A stretch of 6,021 bases of DNA from Campylobacterales bacterium (GTDB lineage: Bacteria > Campylobacterota > Campylobacteria > Campylobacterales > Sulfurimonadaceae). Position numbers and translations under genes: made by a program. Positions 1 to 5,694 of this stretch are shown piece by piece (the first letter of the stretch is position 1; each line of letters begins with the position of its first letter). The DNA is taken from the NCBI GenBank assembly GCA_016937915.1, contig JAFGVR010000155.1, positions 1 to 6,021 of the forward strand, in the 5' to 3' direction. The notes beneath the pieces are model-generated. The model saw nothing but the letters and a program-made list of their open reading frames with translations, had not been told where the DNA came from and did no database searches.

Positions 1-69
1 AACAGCACCAAAAGTTGAAGCTAAAATTATCAGATAACTAAAATCTGCATACATTCTCATTTTATTCAT
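1..69 (-). CDS. N-terminal end of a membrane protein, cut by the window edge
   Basis: Only the first 23 codons are present; the gene continues past base 1. The start is the ATG at 69-67, two bases after the prmC stop. A GAGG ribosome binding site at 77-80 lies 7 nt before it, inside the last codons of prmC. The in-frame ATG at 60-58 is a poorer choice because its spacing to that site would be 16 nt. The visible peptide begins MNKMRMYADF and runs into a hydrophobic stretch (residues 11-23, YSYL-type followed by IILAS), so it looks like the first membrane helix of an inner-membrane protein. The tight spacing implies translation coupled to prmC. A DUF4149-type small membrane protein is a guess from memory of similar gene orders; the 23 residues cannot establish it. 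Confidence 0.6.
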   Translation of the reverse strand, partial: MNKMRMYADFSYLIILASTFGAV

Positions 70-71
70 AT

Positions 72-902
72 CTATACCTCTATCGTAAAACCACGGTCAA
101 ATTGACTGTAGTCTTTGTAAAATTCTAATCTTTTATAAATTTTATCACTTAAATAGTTCGAAATTTTATCTAACTGGTCATAACCCATCTCACAAGAAAA
201 CAACTTAATCCCTCTTTTTAAGACTTCATCAAGAAGCTCTTTAATTATCTCATCACCAATCTCTCCACCAAACAAAGCGTTTTGTGGTTCATAGCTTAGA
301 TTTGATTCAAGCTCTACACCATTTTCTATGTAAGGGGGATTTGAAACAAGATAATCTATATGCTCATCAATTGGCTCTAAAAGTGAACCCTCACGAAGCT
401 CTATCCTATCTTGTAAACCAAATTTCTCTATATTTATTTTAGCAATACTTAGTGCATCTTTTGAGATGTCAACTGCTATTATCTTAGCGTTTGGTAGCAT
501 CTTTGCTAGCATGATAGAGATTATACCACTACCAACTCCAACCTCTGCTATGACCATAGTAGAGGTTTTATCTGAGATATTTTTTAAAACTTCATCTATC
601 AAAAGTTCAGTTTCAGGGCGTGGTATCAACGCACCTTTTGCTATGTAAAACTCTTCAGAGTAAAAACTCACACGATTGACTATATACTCAAACGGCTCAT
701 TTTTAGCCCTTCTCTCAACCCATTCAAAAAGTTGCTCTAGATTTGTCATCTCTGTATTTTGATTTGTAATAAGCCACAACTCATCTTTACCTAAATGTGC
801 CATCAAAAGAAGTTGAGCTTCCCTTGAAGCTCTAGCTATATGGGGAGTTAATTTTTGTGTTATCTCTTTTAAAACATCTTTTACTAAATATCTGCTTGAC
901 AT
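72..902 (-). CDS. prmC: Peptide chain release factor N5-glutamine methyltransferase PrmC
   Basis: PrmC (HemK) uses S-adenosylmethionine to methylate the glutamine of the GGQ motif in release factors RF1 and RF2, in the cytoplasm, which is needed for efficient termination. The 276-aa length is normal for the family. The N-terminal helical substrate-binding domain covers roughly residues 1-80. The linker motif RPETE is at 95-99. The Rossmann methyltransferase domain follows: the SAM-binding glycine loop EVGVGSG at 120-126, an acidic residue at the end of the next strand (AVDIS, Asp145), and the catalytic NPPY at 188-191. The family's EPxxAL segment is at 205-210. The ATG at 902 has a GAGG site 5 nt upstream. 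The start overlaps the last 19 nt of the M48 reading frame, so the two genes share an operon and are probably coupled. Nothing in the gene looks damaged. Confidence 0.96.
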   Translation of the reverse strand: MSSRYLVKDVLKEITQKLTPHIARASREAQLLLMAHLGKDELWLITNQNTEMTNLEQLFEWVERRAKNEPFEYIVNRVSFYSEEFYIAKGALIPRPETELLIDEVLKNISDKTSTMVIAEVGVGSGIISIMLAKMLPNAKIIAVDISKDALSIAKINIEKFGLQDRIELREGSLLEPIDEHIDYLVSNPPYIENGVELESNLSYEPQNALFGGEIGDEIIKELLDEVLKRGIKLFSCEMGYDQLDKISNYLSDKIYKRLEFYKDYSQFDRGFTIEV

Positions 903-1600
903 GTTCCCTCTAATGCACTTTTATCTATCTCTGCAACATCAACACCAAGCTCTTTTAATCTCTCAAGCACTGGTGGATGTGTATAGTGAAAAAAGATATA
1001 AAGCGGATGCGATAATGGGAAACTTTTATTCTCACTTACAAGTTTTTTAAGTGCGTTTGCAAGTTCTATCTCACCACCAACACCTGCAAGTTTACTTCCC
1101 ATCTTATCAGCCTCATACTCATTATGGCGACTCACTATCCCCATAATAGGCATCATTATAAACCCTAAAACTGGCATAAAAAGGATAAGTAAAATCATAA
1201 CCACATAAGGCTCTTGTGCGATGCCAAGCTCTAGATACAAAGTCTCAGGCAAATTTCCAAAGATGCCAAACATAGCAAAAAGCATAGCTCCAACTAAAGC
1301 TATATTTTTATATATATCACCATGAGCAAAGTGACCTAGCTCATGACCCAAAACTGCCAAAAGTTCTTTTGTAGTTAGTTTTTCTATAAGGGTATCAAAC
1401 AAAACCACCCTTTTAGCTTTTCCAAATCCACCAAAATAAGCATTTAATCTTGCATCTCTTTTACTTGCATCACTAACATATACACCACTGCTTACAAACC
1501 CTGTTTTATCCATAAGCTCTTTTATAGAAGCATCTAAAGCTTCATCTTGCAATGGGGTAAGTTTGTCAAAAAACATGGCACGAAAAGCTGGATAGAGCAT
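884..1600 (-). CDS. C-terminal catalytic part of the M48 metalloprotease
   Basis: This 238-codon frame carries the whole zinc site. HELGH is at residues 86-90, giving the two His ligands and the catalytic Glu. The third ligand lies in the NEYEAD segment at 160-165, most likely Glu161 by comparison with Ste24. The family's conserved C-terminal stretch (SHPLYIFFHYTHPP, ending in VLERL) is at 197-215. Hydrophobic helices are at about 98-117 and 132-154. The ATG at 1600 is only the first ATG after the internal stops. No Shine-Dalgarno-like sequence precedes it, and there is no ATG, GTG or TTG codon in frame between it and the TAG at 1745. The true coding sequence therefore probably began at 2140. 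If the stops are real, this part may be made poorly or not at all, and lacks the first membrane helices. Its end overlaps the prmC start by 19 nt. Confidence 0.6.
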   Translation of the reverse strand: MLYPAFRAMFFDKLTPLQDEALDASIKELMDKTGFVSSGVYVSDASKRDARLNAYFGGFGKAKRVVLFDTLIEKLTTKELLAVLGHELGHFAHGDIYKNIALVGAMLFAMFGIFGNLPETLYLELGIAQEPYVVMILLILFMPVLGFIMMPIMGIVSRHNEYEADKMGSKLAGVGGEIELANALKKLVSENKSFPLSHPLYIFFHYTHPPVLERLKELGVDVAEIDKSALEGTCQADI

Positions 1601-1744
1601 ATTTATAAGGATAACTACACCAAATATAAATACAAAACTCCAAAGCCACCAAAGGGTAAAACTAGAGATGATAAGATAGATGCCCCAAACAACTAAAGAA
1701 CCAAATATCAGGGTAGTTACAAATGTGATAAAAGTATCTTTTAT

Positions 1745-1762
1745 CTACTGTGCTTTTTTTTA
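1745..1762 (-). other. Two in-frame stop codons (TAA, TAG) splitting the M48 gene
   Basis: On the minus strand the frame reads AAC AAA TAA AAA AAA GCA (18 bases), then CAG TAG ATA AAA GAT. The stops are six codons apart and flanked on both sides by intact, same-frame family sequence. An A8 run (1754-1761 read on the plus strand as T8) lies right at the first stop. In the neighbouring frame the same bases read AAA AGC ACA GTA, that is K-S-T-V, which resembles the K-S/T-T normally expected after GFN. That allows a model of local insertion plus compensating deletion instead of two point mutations. Either model needs more than one event. Confidence 0.85.
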
Positions 1763-2140
1763 TTTGTTAAATCCAAATTCTGCATCTAAAACAAACTTCT
1801 CATAATATGAAAACGGTAAAGAGAAGATAGCATTAATCACAATAAAACCCATAACCATAGCTATATTTAAAGTAGTTTCATCAAAAGTGTAAAAATTACT
1901 TTGCAAATATTTTATACCAAGACCAAGCCACGCTACAAAAAGGAGATAATCAAAAAATGAACTAACTATATGTAGTTTCTCTTTTGCTACTGAGTAGTTT
2001 GCCGCTTTTATAAAGTCACTAGGGATAAGTAAAACCGCCTTCCCTCTCTTTGCTTTATTTATATAACCTATCTGCATAACACTTGTATATATATTTATAA
2101 CTACATATAAAGTGTATATAGCCATGATTGTTGTTAACAT
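1760..2140 (-). CDS. N-terminal membrane part of the M48 metalloprotease
   Basis: These 126 codons form the front of an Ste24-like protease and end at the premature TAA. Three hydrophobic helices are visible, at about 3-23, 60-79 and 91-110. Between the first two is the family's cytosolic segment, with IPSDF at 39-43 and a KAANYSVAKEK-type stretch at 45-55. The last residues, EFGFNK at 121-126, are the conserved entry to the next helix, so the protein stops in the middle of a domain. It has no catalytic residues and cannot be a protease alone. The ATG at 2140 is well supported by AAGG at 2147-2150 with 7 nt spacing. It lies 15 nt after the stop of the upstream 63-aa gene, so it is the second gene of that operon. 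Confidence 0.65.
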   Translation of the reverse strand: MLTTIMAIYTLYVVINIYTSVMQIGYINKAKRGKAVLLIPSDFIKAANYSVAKEKLHIVSSFFDYLLFVAWLGLGIKYLQSNFYTFDETTLNIAMVMGFIVINAIFSLPFSYYEKFVLDAEFGFNK

Positions 2141-2155
2141 CTTATCGCCTTAAAT

Positions 2156-2347
2156 CTATTTTAGTGGGATATTTTTTACACTATCCTCCACTTTTATTGA
2201 ATCATCAACATTTTTATTATCATTATACGCTACTGTATAGATAACACCTAAAATCAGCCCTACCAATATAACACCGTAAACTATCTTTTTCTTACCACCT
2301 TTTAAAGTGTCATAATCCTCTATATCTTCTAATCTTGGTTCACCCAT
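2156..2347 (-). CDS. Small single-pass membrane protein, unknown function
   Basis: I do not recognise a family. The 63-aa product has an acidic, soluble N-terminus (EPRLEDIEDYDTLK at 3-16) and then a basic GGKKK cluster at 17-21. One hydrophobic helix follows at about 22-41, and then a polar tail rich in Asp, Lys and Val. By the positive-inside rule the N-terminus is cytoplasmic and the tail (42-63) is periplasmic. There is no lipobox or cleavage site. The gene is convincingly real despite its size: AGGAG at 2354-2358 sits 6 nt before the ATG, a promoter lies directly upstream, and the M48 gene follows after 15 nt. It is the first gene of the operon with M48 protease and prmC. A role as partner or anchor for the membrane protease is only a guess from position. 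Confidence 0.8.
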   Translation of the reverse strand: MGEPRLEDIEDYDTLKGGKKKIVYGVILVGLILGVIYTVAYNDNKNVDDSIKVEDSVKNIPLK

Positions 2348-2370
2348 TATAAACTCCTAAAATAATTTAC

Positions 2371-2398
2371 ATTATATTAGCTAATTATTGTTATACAA
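2371..2398 (-). promoter_or_regulatory. Candidate sigma-70 promoter for the small membrane protein / M48 / prmC operon
   Basis: On the minus strand a perfect TATAAT is at 2376-2371. A weak -35-like TTGTAT is at 2398-2393, 16 bp upstream. Transcription would start near 2364, leaving a leader of about 17 nt that contains the AGGAG site. Weak -35 boxes with strong -10 boxes and AT-rich upstream DNA are normal for Campylobacterota. The position directly after the terminator of the previous unit supports the call. The start point was not measured. Confidence 0.6.
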
Positions 2399-2401
2399 TA
2401 A
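2385..2401. repeat. 17-bp inverted repeat overlapping the -35 region, possible operator
   Basis: The sequence ttattgt-tat-acaataa has perfect 7-bp arms and a 3-bp centre. It covers the -35-like box of the candidate promoter. A second palindrome, attagctaat (2376-2385), lies next to it in the spacer up to the -10 box. Together they could be a binding site for a dimeric regulator. In DNA this AT-rich, short palindromes also arise by chance, and no known regulator motif was recognised. Confidence 0.3.
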
Positions 2402-2440
2402 ACCAATATTTAAATTAATCAAACTTTTTAAGATAGAGTA

Positions 2441-2476
2441 TAAAAAAATTGTCTATAGGATAAGAAAATCCTATAG
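2441..2476 (-). terminator. Intrinsic terminator after the Dabb gene, containing its stop codon
   Basis: On the minus strand CTATAGGAT (2476-2468) pairs perfectly with ATCCTATAG (2461-2453) around a 6-nt loop. ACAA and then seven T residues (2448-2442) follow. The TAG stop of the Dabb gene (2473-2471) is inside the first arm. The stem is AU-rich with three G-C pairs, and the T-tract starts 4 nt after the stem, so it may be of moderate strength. It ends the unit that begins with the HPt gene and separates it from the next promoter. Confidence 0.7.
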
Positions 2477-2761
2477 TTCGTAATCAACGACTTTTGATTC
2501 TTGAGCCACTTTTTTTATAAACTCAACAACCTGTAAGTGTTCTGGGTGGATAGCATAAGCTTTTAGATCATCTTTTGAATTAAAAGTGCTATATAAAGAG
2601 AGATCAAACGCTCTAGCTTCGTTTGCAAAATTTATCCCAACTTCCATACTGTTTAAAGTTGGTACTTTTGAAAGGAGTTCCTCAAGTTTAGATTTTGCAA
2701 CTAGAAGATTTTCTTGTTTATTTTCATCTTTAAACTTAAACATAACTATATGAACTATCAT
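2471..2761 (-). CDS. Dabb (stress-responsive A/B barrel) domain protein
   Basis: The 96-aa product is a single Dabb domain, a dimeric ferredoxin-like alpha/beta barrel fold known from plant stress proteins and from many small bacterial proteins of unclear role. The start MIVHIVMFKFK is the typical first strand, with the conserved His4. The segment AIHPEHLQVVEFIKKV at 70-85 is the diagnostic HPxH helix. No signal peptide or membrane helix is seen, so it is cytoplasmic. The domain is also used by some enzymes acting on aromatic or polyketide substrates, but nothing here fixes a substrate. AGGA at 2768-2771 overlaps the stop codon of the upstream gene and lies 6 nt before the ATG. The two genes are separated by 8 nt and very likely co-translated. 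It is the last gene of its unit. Confidence 0.88.
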   Translation of the reverse strand: MIVHIVMFKFKDENKQENLLVAKSKLEELLSKVPTLNSMEVGINFANEARAFDLSLYSTFNSKDDLKAYAIHPEHLQVVEFIKKVAQESKVVDYEL

Positions 2762-2769
2762 AAATAATC

Positions 2770-3066
2770 CTAGTCGTTTAGTCTATAGATAAGCTTACCT
2801 GTAAGCTCCATATATGTACTTTTTTTCCAATCATCTATCTTATCAAAGTTTGTAACACAAAAAGACTCAACAGTTTTATCTAAGTCCTCATAATCGTGAC
2901 TTTGAGCTAAAAGCTGCTCCATAGCTGCTAGTCTCTCAACTATTTTATCAAACTCATCTCTTACCAAATCAGTTGATAACTGTCCATGTATATCCCAATA
3001 CCTAGATACTGGTGAACCTCCAAAGATATCTGATTCATCTTCCATTAAAACATCAAATTTTGCCAT
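2770..3066 (-). CDS. Small acidic cytoplasmic protein, unknown function
   Basis: I do not recognise a family. The 98-aa product is soluble, acidic and mostly helical by eye. A flexible DESDIFGGSPVSRYWD segment at 10-25 is followed by an amphipathic helix at about 35-56 (VRDEFDKIVERLAAMEQLLA) and then a second, shorter helical half ending in GKLIYRLND. There is no signal peptide or membrane segment, and a single Cys (70) is present. I chose the ATG at 3066 rather than the one two codons upstream at 3072. AAGGG (3077-3073) abuts the first ATG directly but lies an ideal 6 nt from the second. A 75-base gap separates it from the permease gene and contains a possible start-burying hairpin. It is followed after 8 nt by the Dabb gene, so these two small proteins probably work in the same context. 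Confidence 0.8.
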   Translation of the reverse strand: MAKFDVLMEDESDIFGGSPVSRYWDIHGQLSTDLVRDEFDKIVERLAAMEQLLAQSHDYEDLDKTVESFCVTNFDKIDDWKKSTYMELTGKLIYRLND

Positions 3067-3126
3067 TTTCATCCCTTAAATATATCTAAACTAATTTGTG
3101 GATGAAATGGTAACATTTTTTTCATC
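3063..3126 (-). promoter_or_regulatory. Three-segment RNA leader that can bury the start of the 98-aa gene
   Basis: On the minus strand, segment A (3126-3120) and segment C (3073-3067) both read GATGAAA. Segment B between them (3107-3101) reads TTTCATC, complementary to both. B paired with C extends to an 11-bp stem (3110-3100 with 3074-3063, one bulged A, 25-nt loop). This stem covers two G of the ribosome binding site and both candidate ATG codons. B paired with A (7 bp, 12-nt loop) would leave the start open. This is the layout of a translational switch or attenuator. No known riboswitch class is recognised, and the function is inference. Confidence 0.4.
3073..3077 (-). promoter_or_regulatory. 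Ribosome binding site AAGGG that decides the start of the 98-aa gene
   Basis: AAGGG directly touches the ATG at 3072-3070, which leaves no spacing, but it is 6 nt from the ATG at 3066-3064. The second ATG is therefore the likelier start, shortening the protein from 100 to 98 residues. Confidence 0.6.
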
Positions 3127-3147
3127 TTTATTTATCAATATAAAAAT

Positions 3148-4497
3148 TTAAAGAAATAATTTCCAAAAAGTTTCAGCTATGATAACTATTAACAATATCC
3201 CAGCTAGATTAAATATCACACCATAACGCATCATATCTTTTACATTTACAACTCCGCTACTCATAGCTATCGCATTTGGCGGAGTAGCTATTGGGAGCAT
3301 AAAAGCGTAACTTGCACAGATGGTAGCTACCATCATAAAAAGTGTAGTGTTTATCCCTGTTTGCTCAGCTACTGAGTAGATAACGGGGAGCATTATAGAG
3401 ATAAGTGCAGTGTTTGATGTAACTTCTGTTGTAAAAGTTATAAGTGCAGCGATAGATAAAAGTAAAATAAGAGGCGGAAGCTGGGTTAAAACTATAAGAT
3501 ACGATGCAACCTCATCAGCAAGTCCAGTAGCAGAGAACGCTTTTGCTATAGAAAAACCTGCACCAAATAAAAACATTATTCTAAAAGGGATTTTATCTTT
3601 ATCATCCATCCATTTTAAGATGCCAAAAGGTGGCATAAATAAAAGCATCCCAACACCAAGCAAAATGCCAGCCTCATTTAATCCGAGCCCATCCCAATAA
3701 GGTTTAATAGGTGCATTTACTAAAAGTAAAAGAACCAAACCACCCAAAAGGTATAACACATTTTTTTGATTTGCATCTATCTCATTTTTATCAATTTCTC
3801 TCTTTAAAGGTTTATTATCAACCCCTAAACTAAGTACATAACTGACTACTACAAACATAGCTAAAGCCAAAGGAAGCACCATATATATCCACTGAAAAAA
3901 TGGTATAGTCTCCATCCCTTTTTCATTCATAATGCCAAGCAGGATAAGGTTTGGTGGGGTACCTATAGGGGTGATAATGCCACCTACACTAGCCCCATAA
4001 GCTATAGCCAAAGCAAAACGGAGTTTAAGTTTTACATTCTCAGTTATAAATAAAGCTATAGATATGAGAAGTAAAGTTGTAGTTGTATTTGATAGAATTG
4101 AGCTTAAAACCCCTGAAGTTATAGCCAATGAAAATATTATCCCCCGTGGGGTATTTGGAAAGATGGATAGCATCTTATCTGCTATGTAAGTGTGAAGTTT
4201 TGTTTTCTCAACTGCAATTGCTAGTAAAAAACCACCCAAAAATAAAAAGATGATAGGGTTAGCATAGTTTGCAGTTACAGCTTTTGTCTCTAAGATGCCA
4301 AAAGCTGGAAATAAAACGATAGGGAGCAAAGATACAATAGCTAAGTCAAGCCCCTCATTTGTCCATAAAACAACTAAAGATGCTATAACTCCAAGAAGTA
4401 TCGATTGCGTAGATGCGAACAAACTAAGAGCTAAAAGATATACTGCTACACCTATACCAACCGCTACACCAATTTTTTTTATTTGTTCGTGATTCAT
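3148..4497 (-). CDS. DASS/SLC13-family anion:sodium symporter (dicarboxylate/sulfate type)
   Basis: This is a polytopic inner-membrane permease of 449 aa, a normal length for bacterial divalent anion:Na+ symporters. The fold's two inverted repeats each show their signature. The first Ser-Asn-Thr is at 136-138 (LSNTTTT), followed by ITPIGTPPNLI at 175-185. The second Ser-Asn-Thr is at 361-363 (TSNTA), followed by FMLPIATPPNAIAM at 399-412. In VcINDY these SNT hairpins bind the carboxylate substrate and sodium. A hydrophilic loop at 226-247 divides the two halves. The ion-binding signatures are all intact, so it should be functional. Substrate cannot be read from sequence: dicarboxylates, tricarboxylates, sulfate and related anions are all possible. 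The ATG at 4497 overlaps the stop of the kinase gene (ATGA) and has only a weak AAGA before it, so translation is probably coupled to the kinase gene. Confidence 0.92.
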   Translation of the reverse strand: MNHEQIKKIGVAVGIGVAVYLLALSLFASTQSILLGVIASLVVLWTNEGLDLAIVSLLPIVLFPAFGILETKAVTANYANPIIFLFLGGFLLAIAVEKTKLHTYIADKMLSIFPNTPRGIIFSLAITSGVLSSILSNTTTTLLLISIALFITENVKLKLRFALAIAYGASVGGIITPIGTPPNLILLGIMNEKGMETIPFFQWIYMVLPLALAMFVVVSYVLSLGVDNKPLKREIDKNEIDANQKNVLYLLGGLVLLLLVNAPIKPYWDGLGLNEAGILLGVGMLLFMPPFGILKWMDDKDKIPFRIMFLFGAGFSIAKAFSATGLADEVASYLIVLTQLPPLILLLSIAALITFTTEVTSNTALISIMLPVIYSVAEQTGINTTLFMMVATICASYAFMLPIATPPNAIAMSSGVVNVKDMMRYGVIFNLAGILLIVIIAETFWKLFL

Positions 4498-5693
4498 ATT
4501 TTCTTACATCTAAAGATAAACTTAGCACCACCATCAACATTCTGAGCAGTTAAGGTACCATTGTGTTTTTGAGCTATCTGAGAACTCATATAAAGCCCTA
4601 TACCAGTCCCTTTGCCCTCCTCTTTAGAAGTGATATTTGCTTTAAATATATCTGGCAATATATGGGAAGGAATTCCACCAGCATTGTCTATAACCTCTAC
4701 ATATTTATATTCATCATCTTCATATAGACTTATATCTATTTTTCTATCTTTTACCCCATTTTCTACAAAAGCATCTTTTGAATTATTAATAATATTAATT
4801 ATTAGATGCTTAAACTCATTTTCAATCCCAAAAAGTTTAAAATCATCTTTTTGATTTACAACTATCTTGATACTATTTTTTAAAAATTCATCTTTTACTA
4901 AAAGTAAAACTTTATCTATCATCTCTTTGACATTAAAATCTGCTTGATTTTTTGATGGTCTAAAAAAGCTTCTAAACTCATTTAAAGTACTTGTCATATG
5001 TTTTACTTGGTTTGATAGTGAATCACAAAACTCATCTACAAATTTTTCATCTATCTCAAGACCAAGACTTGAACGCATCTTAAGATTAACTGTTTGAGCG
5101 CTTATAGCAGTTAGTGGCTGTTTCCATTGATGTGCTACCGCGTCCATCATCTCACCCATAGAAGCTAAACGAGACTGTTGATATAACATCTTCTCTTTCT
5201 CTTTTCTGCGTCCTATCTCCTCTTCCACTTTTAACTCTAAATTATGTTTATGCATATCAAGTTCAGTATTTAACTCTATAAGCTTCTCTTCTTTATAAAG
5301 GAACTCTAAATATAAACTAAGCAAAGAGTTAACCCTGATGATAAGTTCAGTTTTATCAAATGGTTTTGAGATAAAATCACTGATTCCAGATTCCAAAGCT
5401 TTTACTTTATCATCTTTTCTATCAAGTCCACTAACCATAAGGATAGGTATCTTTTTAGTATTTTCATCTTTTCTAAGTATTTTTATAGCTTCAAAACCAT
5501 CCATAACAGGCATCATAGCGTCCATAAGTATGATATGTGGAAGCTCTTTTTTTGCTATATCAACACCCTCTTTACCATTAGATGCTTCTAAAAATATATA
5601 CTCACCACTCTTTTTTAAAGTCATCTTAATAATTAAACGATTATCCTTTAAATCGTCAACTATCAAAACTTTAGGAGTTATCTTGTTTTTCAT
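4494..5693 (-). CDS. Receiver domain-histidine kinase protein without a membrane sensor
   Basis: This 399-aa cytoplasmic signalling protein has its receiver domain first. The acidic pair DD is at 13-14, the phosphoacceptor Asp58 in ILMDAMMP, Ser88 in MVSG and Lys110 in SKPF, all intact. A charged coiled coil covers about 131-170. The dimerisation/phosphoacceptor helix follows, with His188 in VAHQWKQPL. The ATPase domain has an N box at about 300-309 (NIINNSKDAF), DNAGG at 336-340 and GKGTGIGL at 360-367. There is no transmembrane or PAS-type input domain, so the input is presumably phosphorylation of the receiver, plausibly through the HPt protein encoded just upstream. No DNA-binding output is present in the window. 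GAGGG is 6 nt before the ATG, the HPt stop is 1 nt before it, and the stop overlaps the permease start. A link between this relay and the permease is suggested by gene order only. Confidence 0.94.
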   Translation of the reverse strand: MKNKITPKVLIVDDLKDNRLIIKMTLKKSGEYIFLEASNGKEGVDIAKKELPHIILMDAMMPVMDGFEAIKILRKDENTKKIPILMVSGLDRKDDKVKALESGISDFISKPFDKTELIIRVNSLLSLYLEFLYKEEKLIELNTELDMHKHNLELKVEEEIGRRKEKEKMLYQQSRLASMGEMMDAVAHQWKQPLTAISAQTVNLKMRSSLGLEIDEKFVDEFCDSLSNQVKHMTSTLNEFRSFFRPSKNQADFNVKEMIDKVLLLVKDEFLKNSIKIVVNQKDDFKLFGIENEFKHLIINIINNSKDAFVENGVKDRKIDISLYEDDEYKYVEVIDNAGGIPSHILPDIFKANITSKEEGKGTGIGLYMSSQIAQKHNGTLTAQNVDGGAKFIFRCKKI

Positions 5694-5694
5694 C

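Larger units (their letters stand above)
884..2140 (-). pseudogene. Ste24-like M48 membrane zinc metalloprotease, interrupted by two in-frame stops
   Basis: Read as one frame, this is 418 codons, which is the usual length of the Ste24/CAAX-protease-like M48 family found in bacteria. The N-terminal 126 codons and the C-terminal 238 codons are in the same frame. Between them lie TAA (1760-1762), four sense codons (K K A Q), TAG (1745-1747) and 48 open codons that read as two more membrane segments. Family members have GFN-K/R, then S/T-T, an aromatic residue six positions after the K/R, and Asp at the ninth. Here GFNK is followed by Asp at exactly the ninth position, so length is conserved. TAA replaces the S/T position and TAG replaces the aromatic position. 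About seven membrane helices, HELGH and the downstream Glu ligand are all still encoded. The gene looks broken but very recently so; a sequence error or a compensated indel pair is the alternative. Membrane proteases of this family take part in envelope protein turnover. Confidence 0.7.

Noticed and set aside
466..648. Plus-strand open frame of 60 codons
   Set aside because: It lies wholly opposite the methyltransferase domain of prmC, has no family features, and is an antisense shadow.
1745..1762. Programmed stop-codon readthrough or Sec/Pyl recoding of the M48 gene
   Set aside because: Two different stops (TAA and TAG) would both have to be recoded within six codons, neither is at a catalytic position, and no stem-loop recoding signal was seen nearby.
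3079..3084. TATATT as a -10 box for an internal promoter before the 98-aa gene
   Set aside because: Transcription would begin at about the start codon and lose the AAGGG site, and no fitting -35 region was seen.
3063..3110. The 11-bp inverted repeat as a terminator of the permease gene
   Set aside because: No T-tract follows the stem on the minus strand, and its 25-nt loop is too large for a typical intrinsic terminator.
3410..3700. Plus-strand open frame of 96 codons
   Set aside because: It is antisense to the clearly real permease, with no recognisable domain or convincing ribosome binding site.
4295..4492. Plus-strand open frame of 65 codons
   Set aside because: It is antisense to the N-terminal helices of the permease; composition reflects the complement of membrane codons.
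4612..4854. Plus-strand open frame of 80 codons
   Set aside because: It is antisense to the conserved ATPase domain of the kinase, so it is a shadow.
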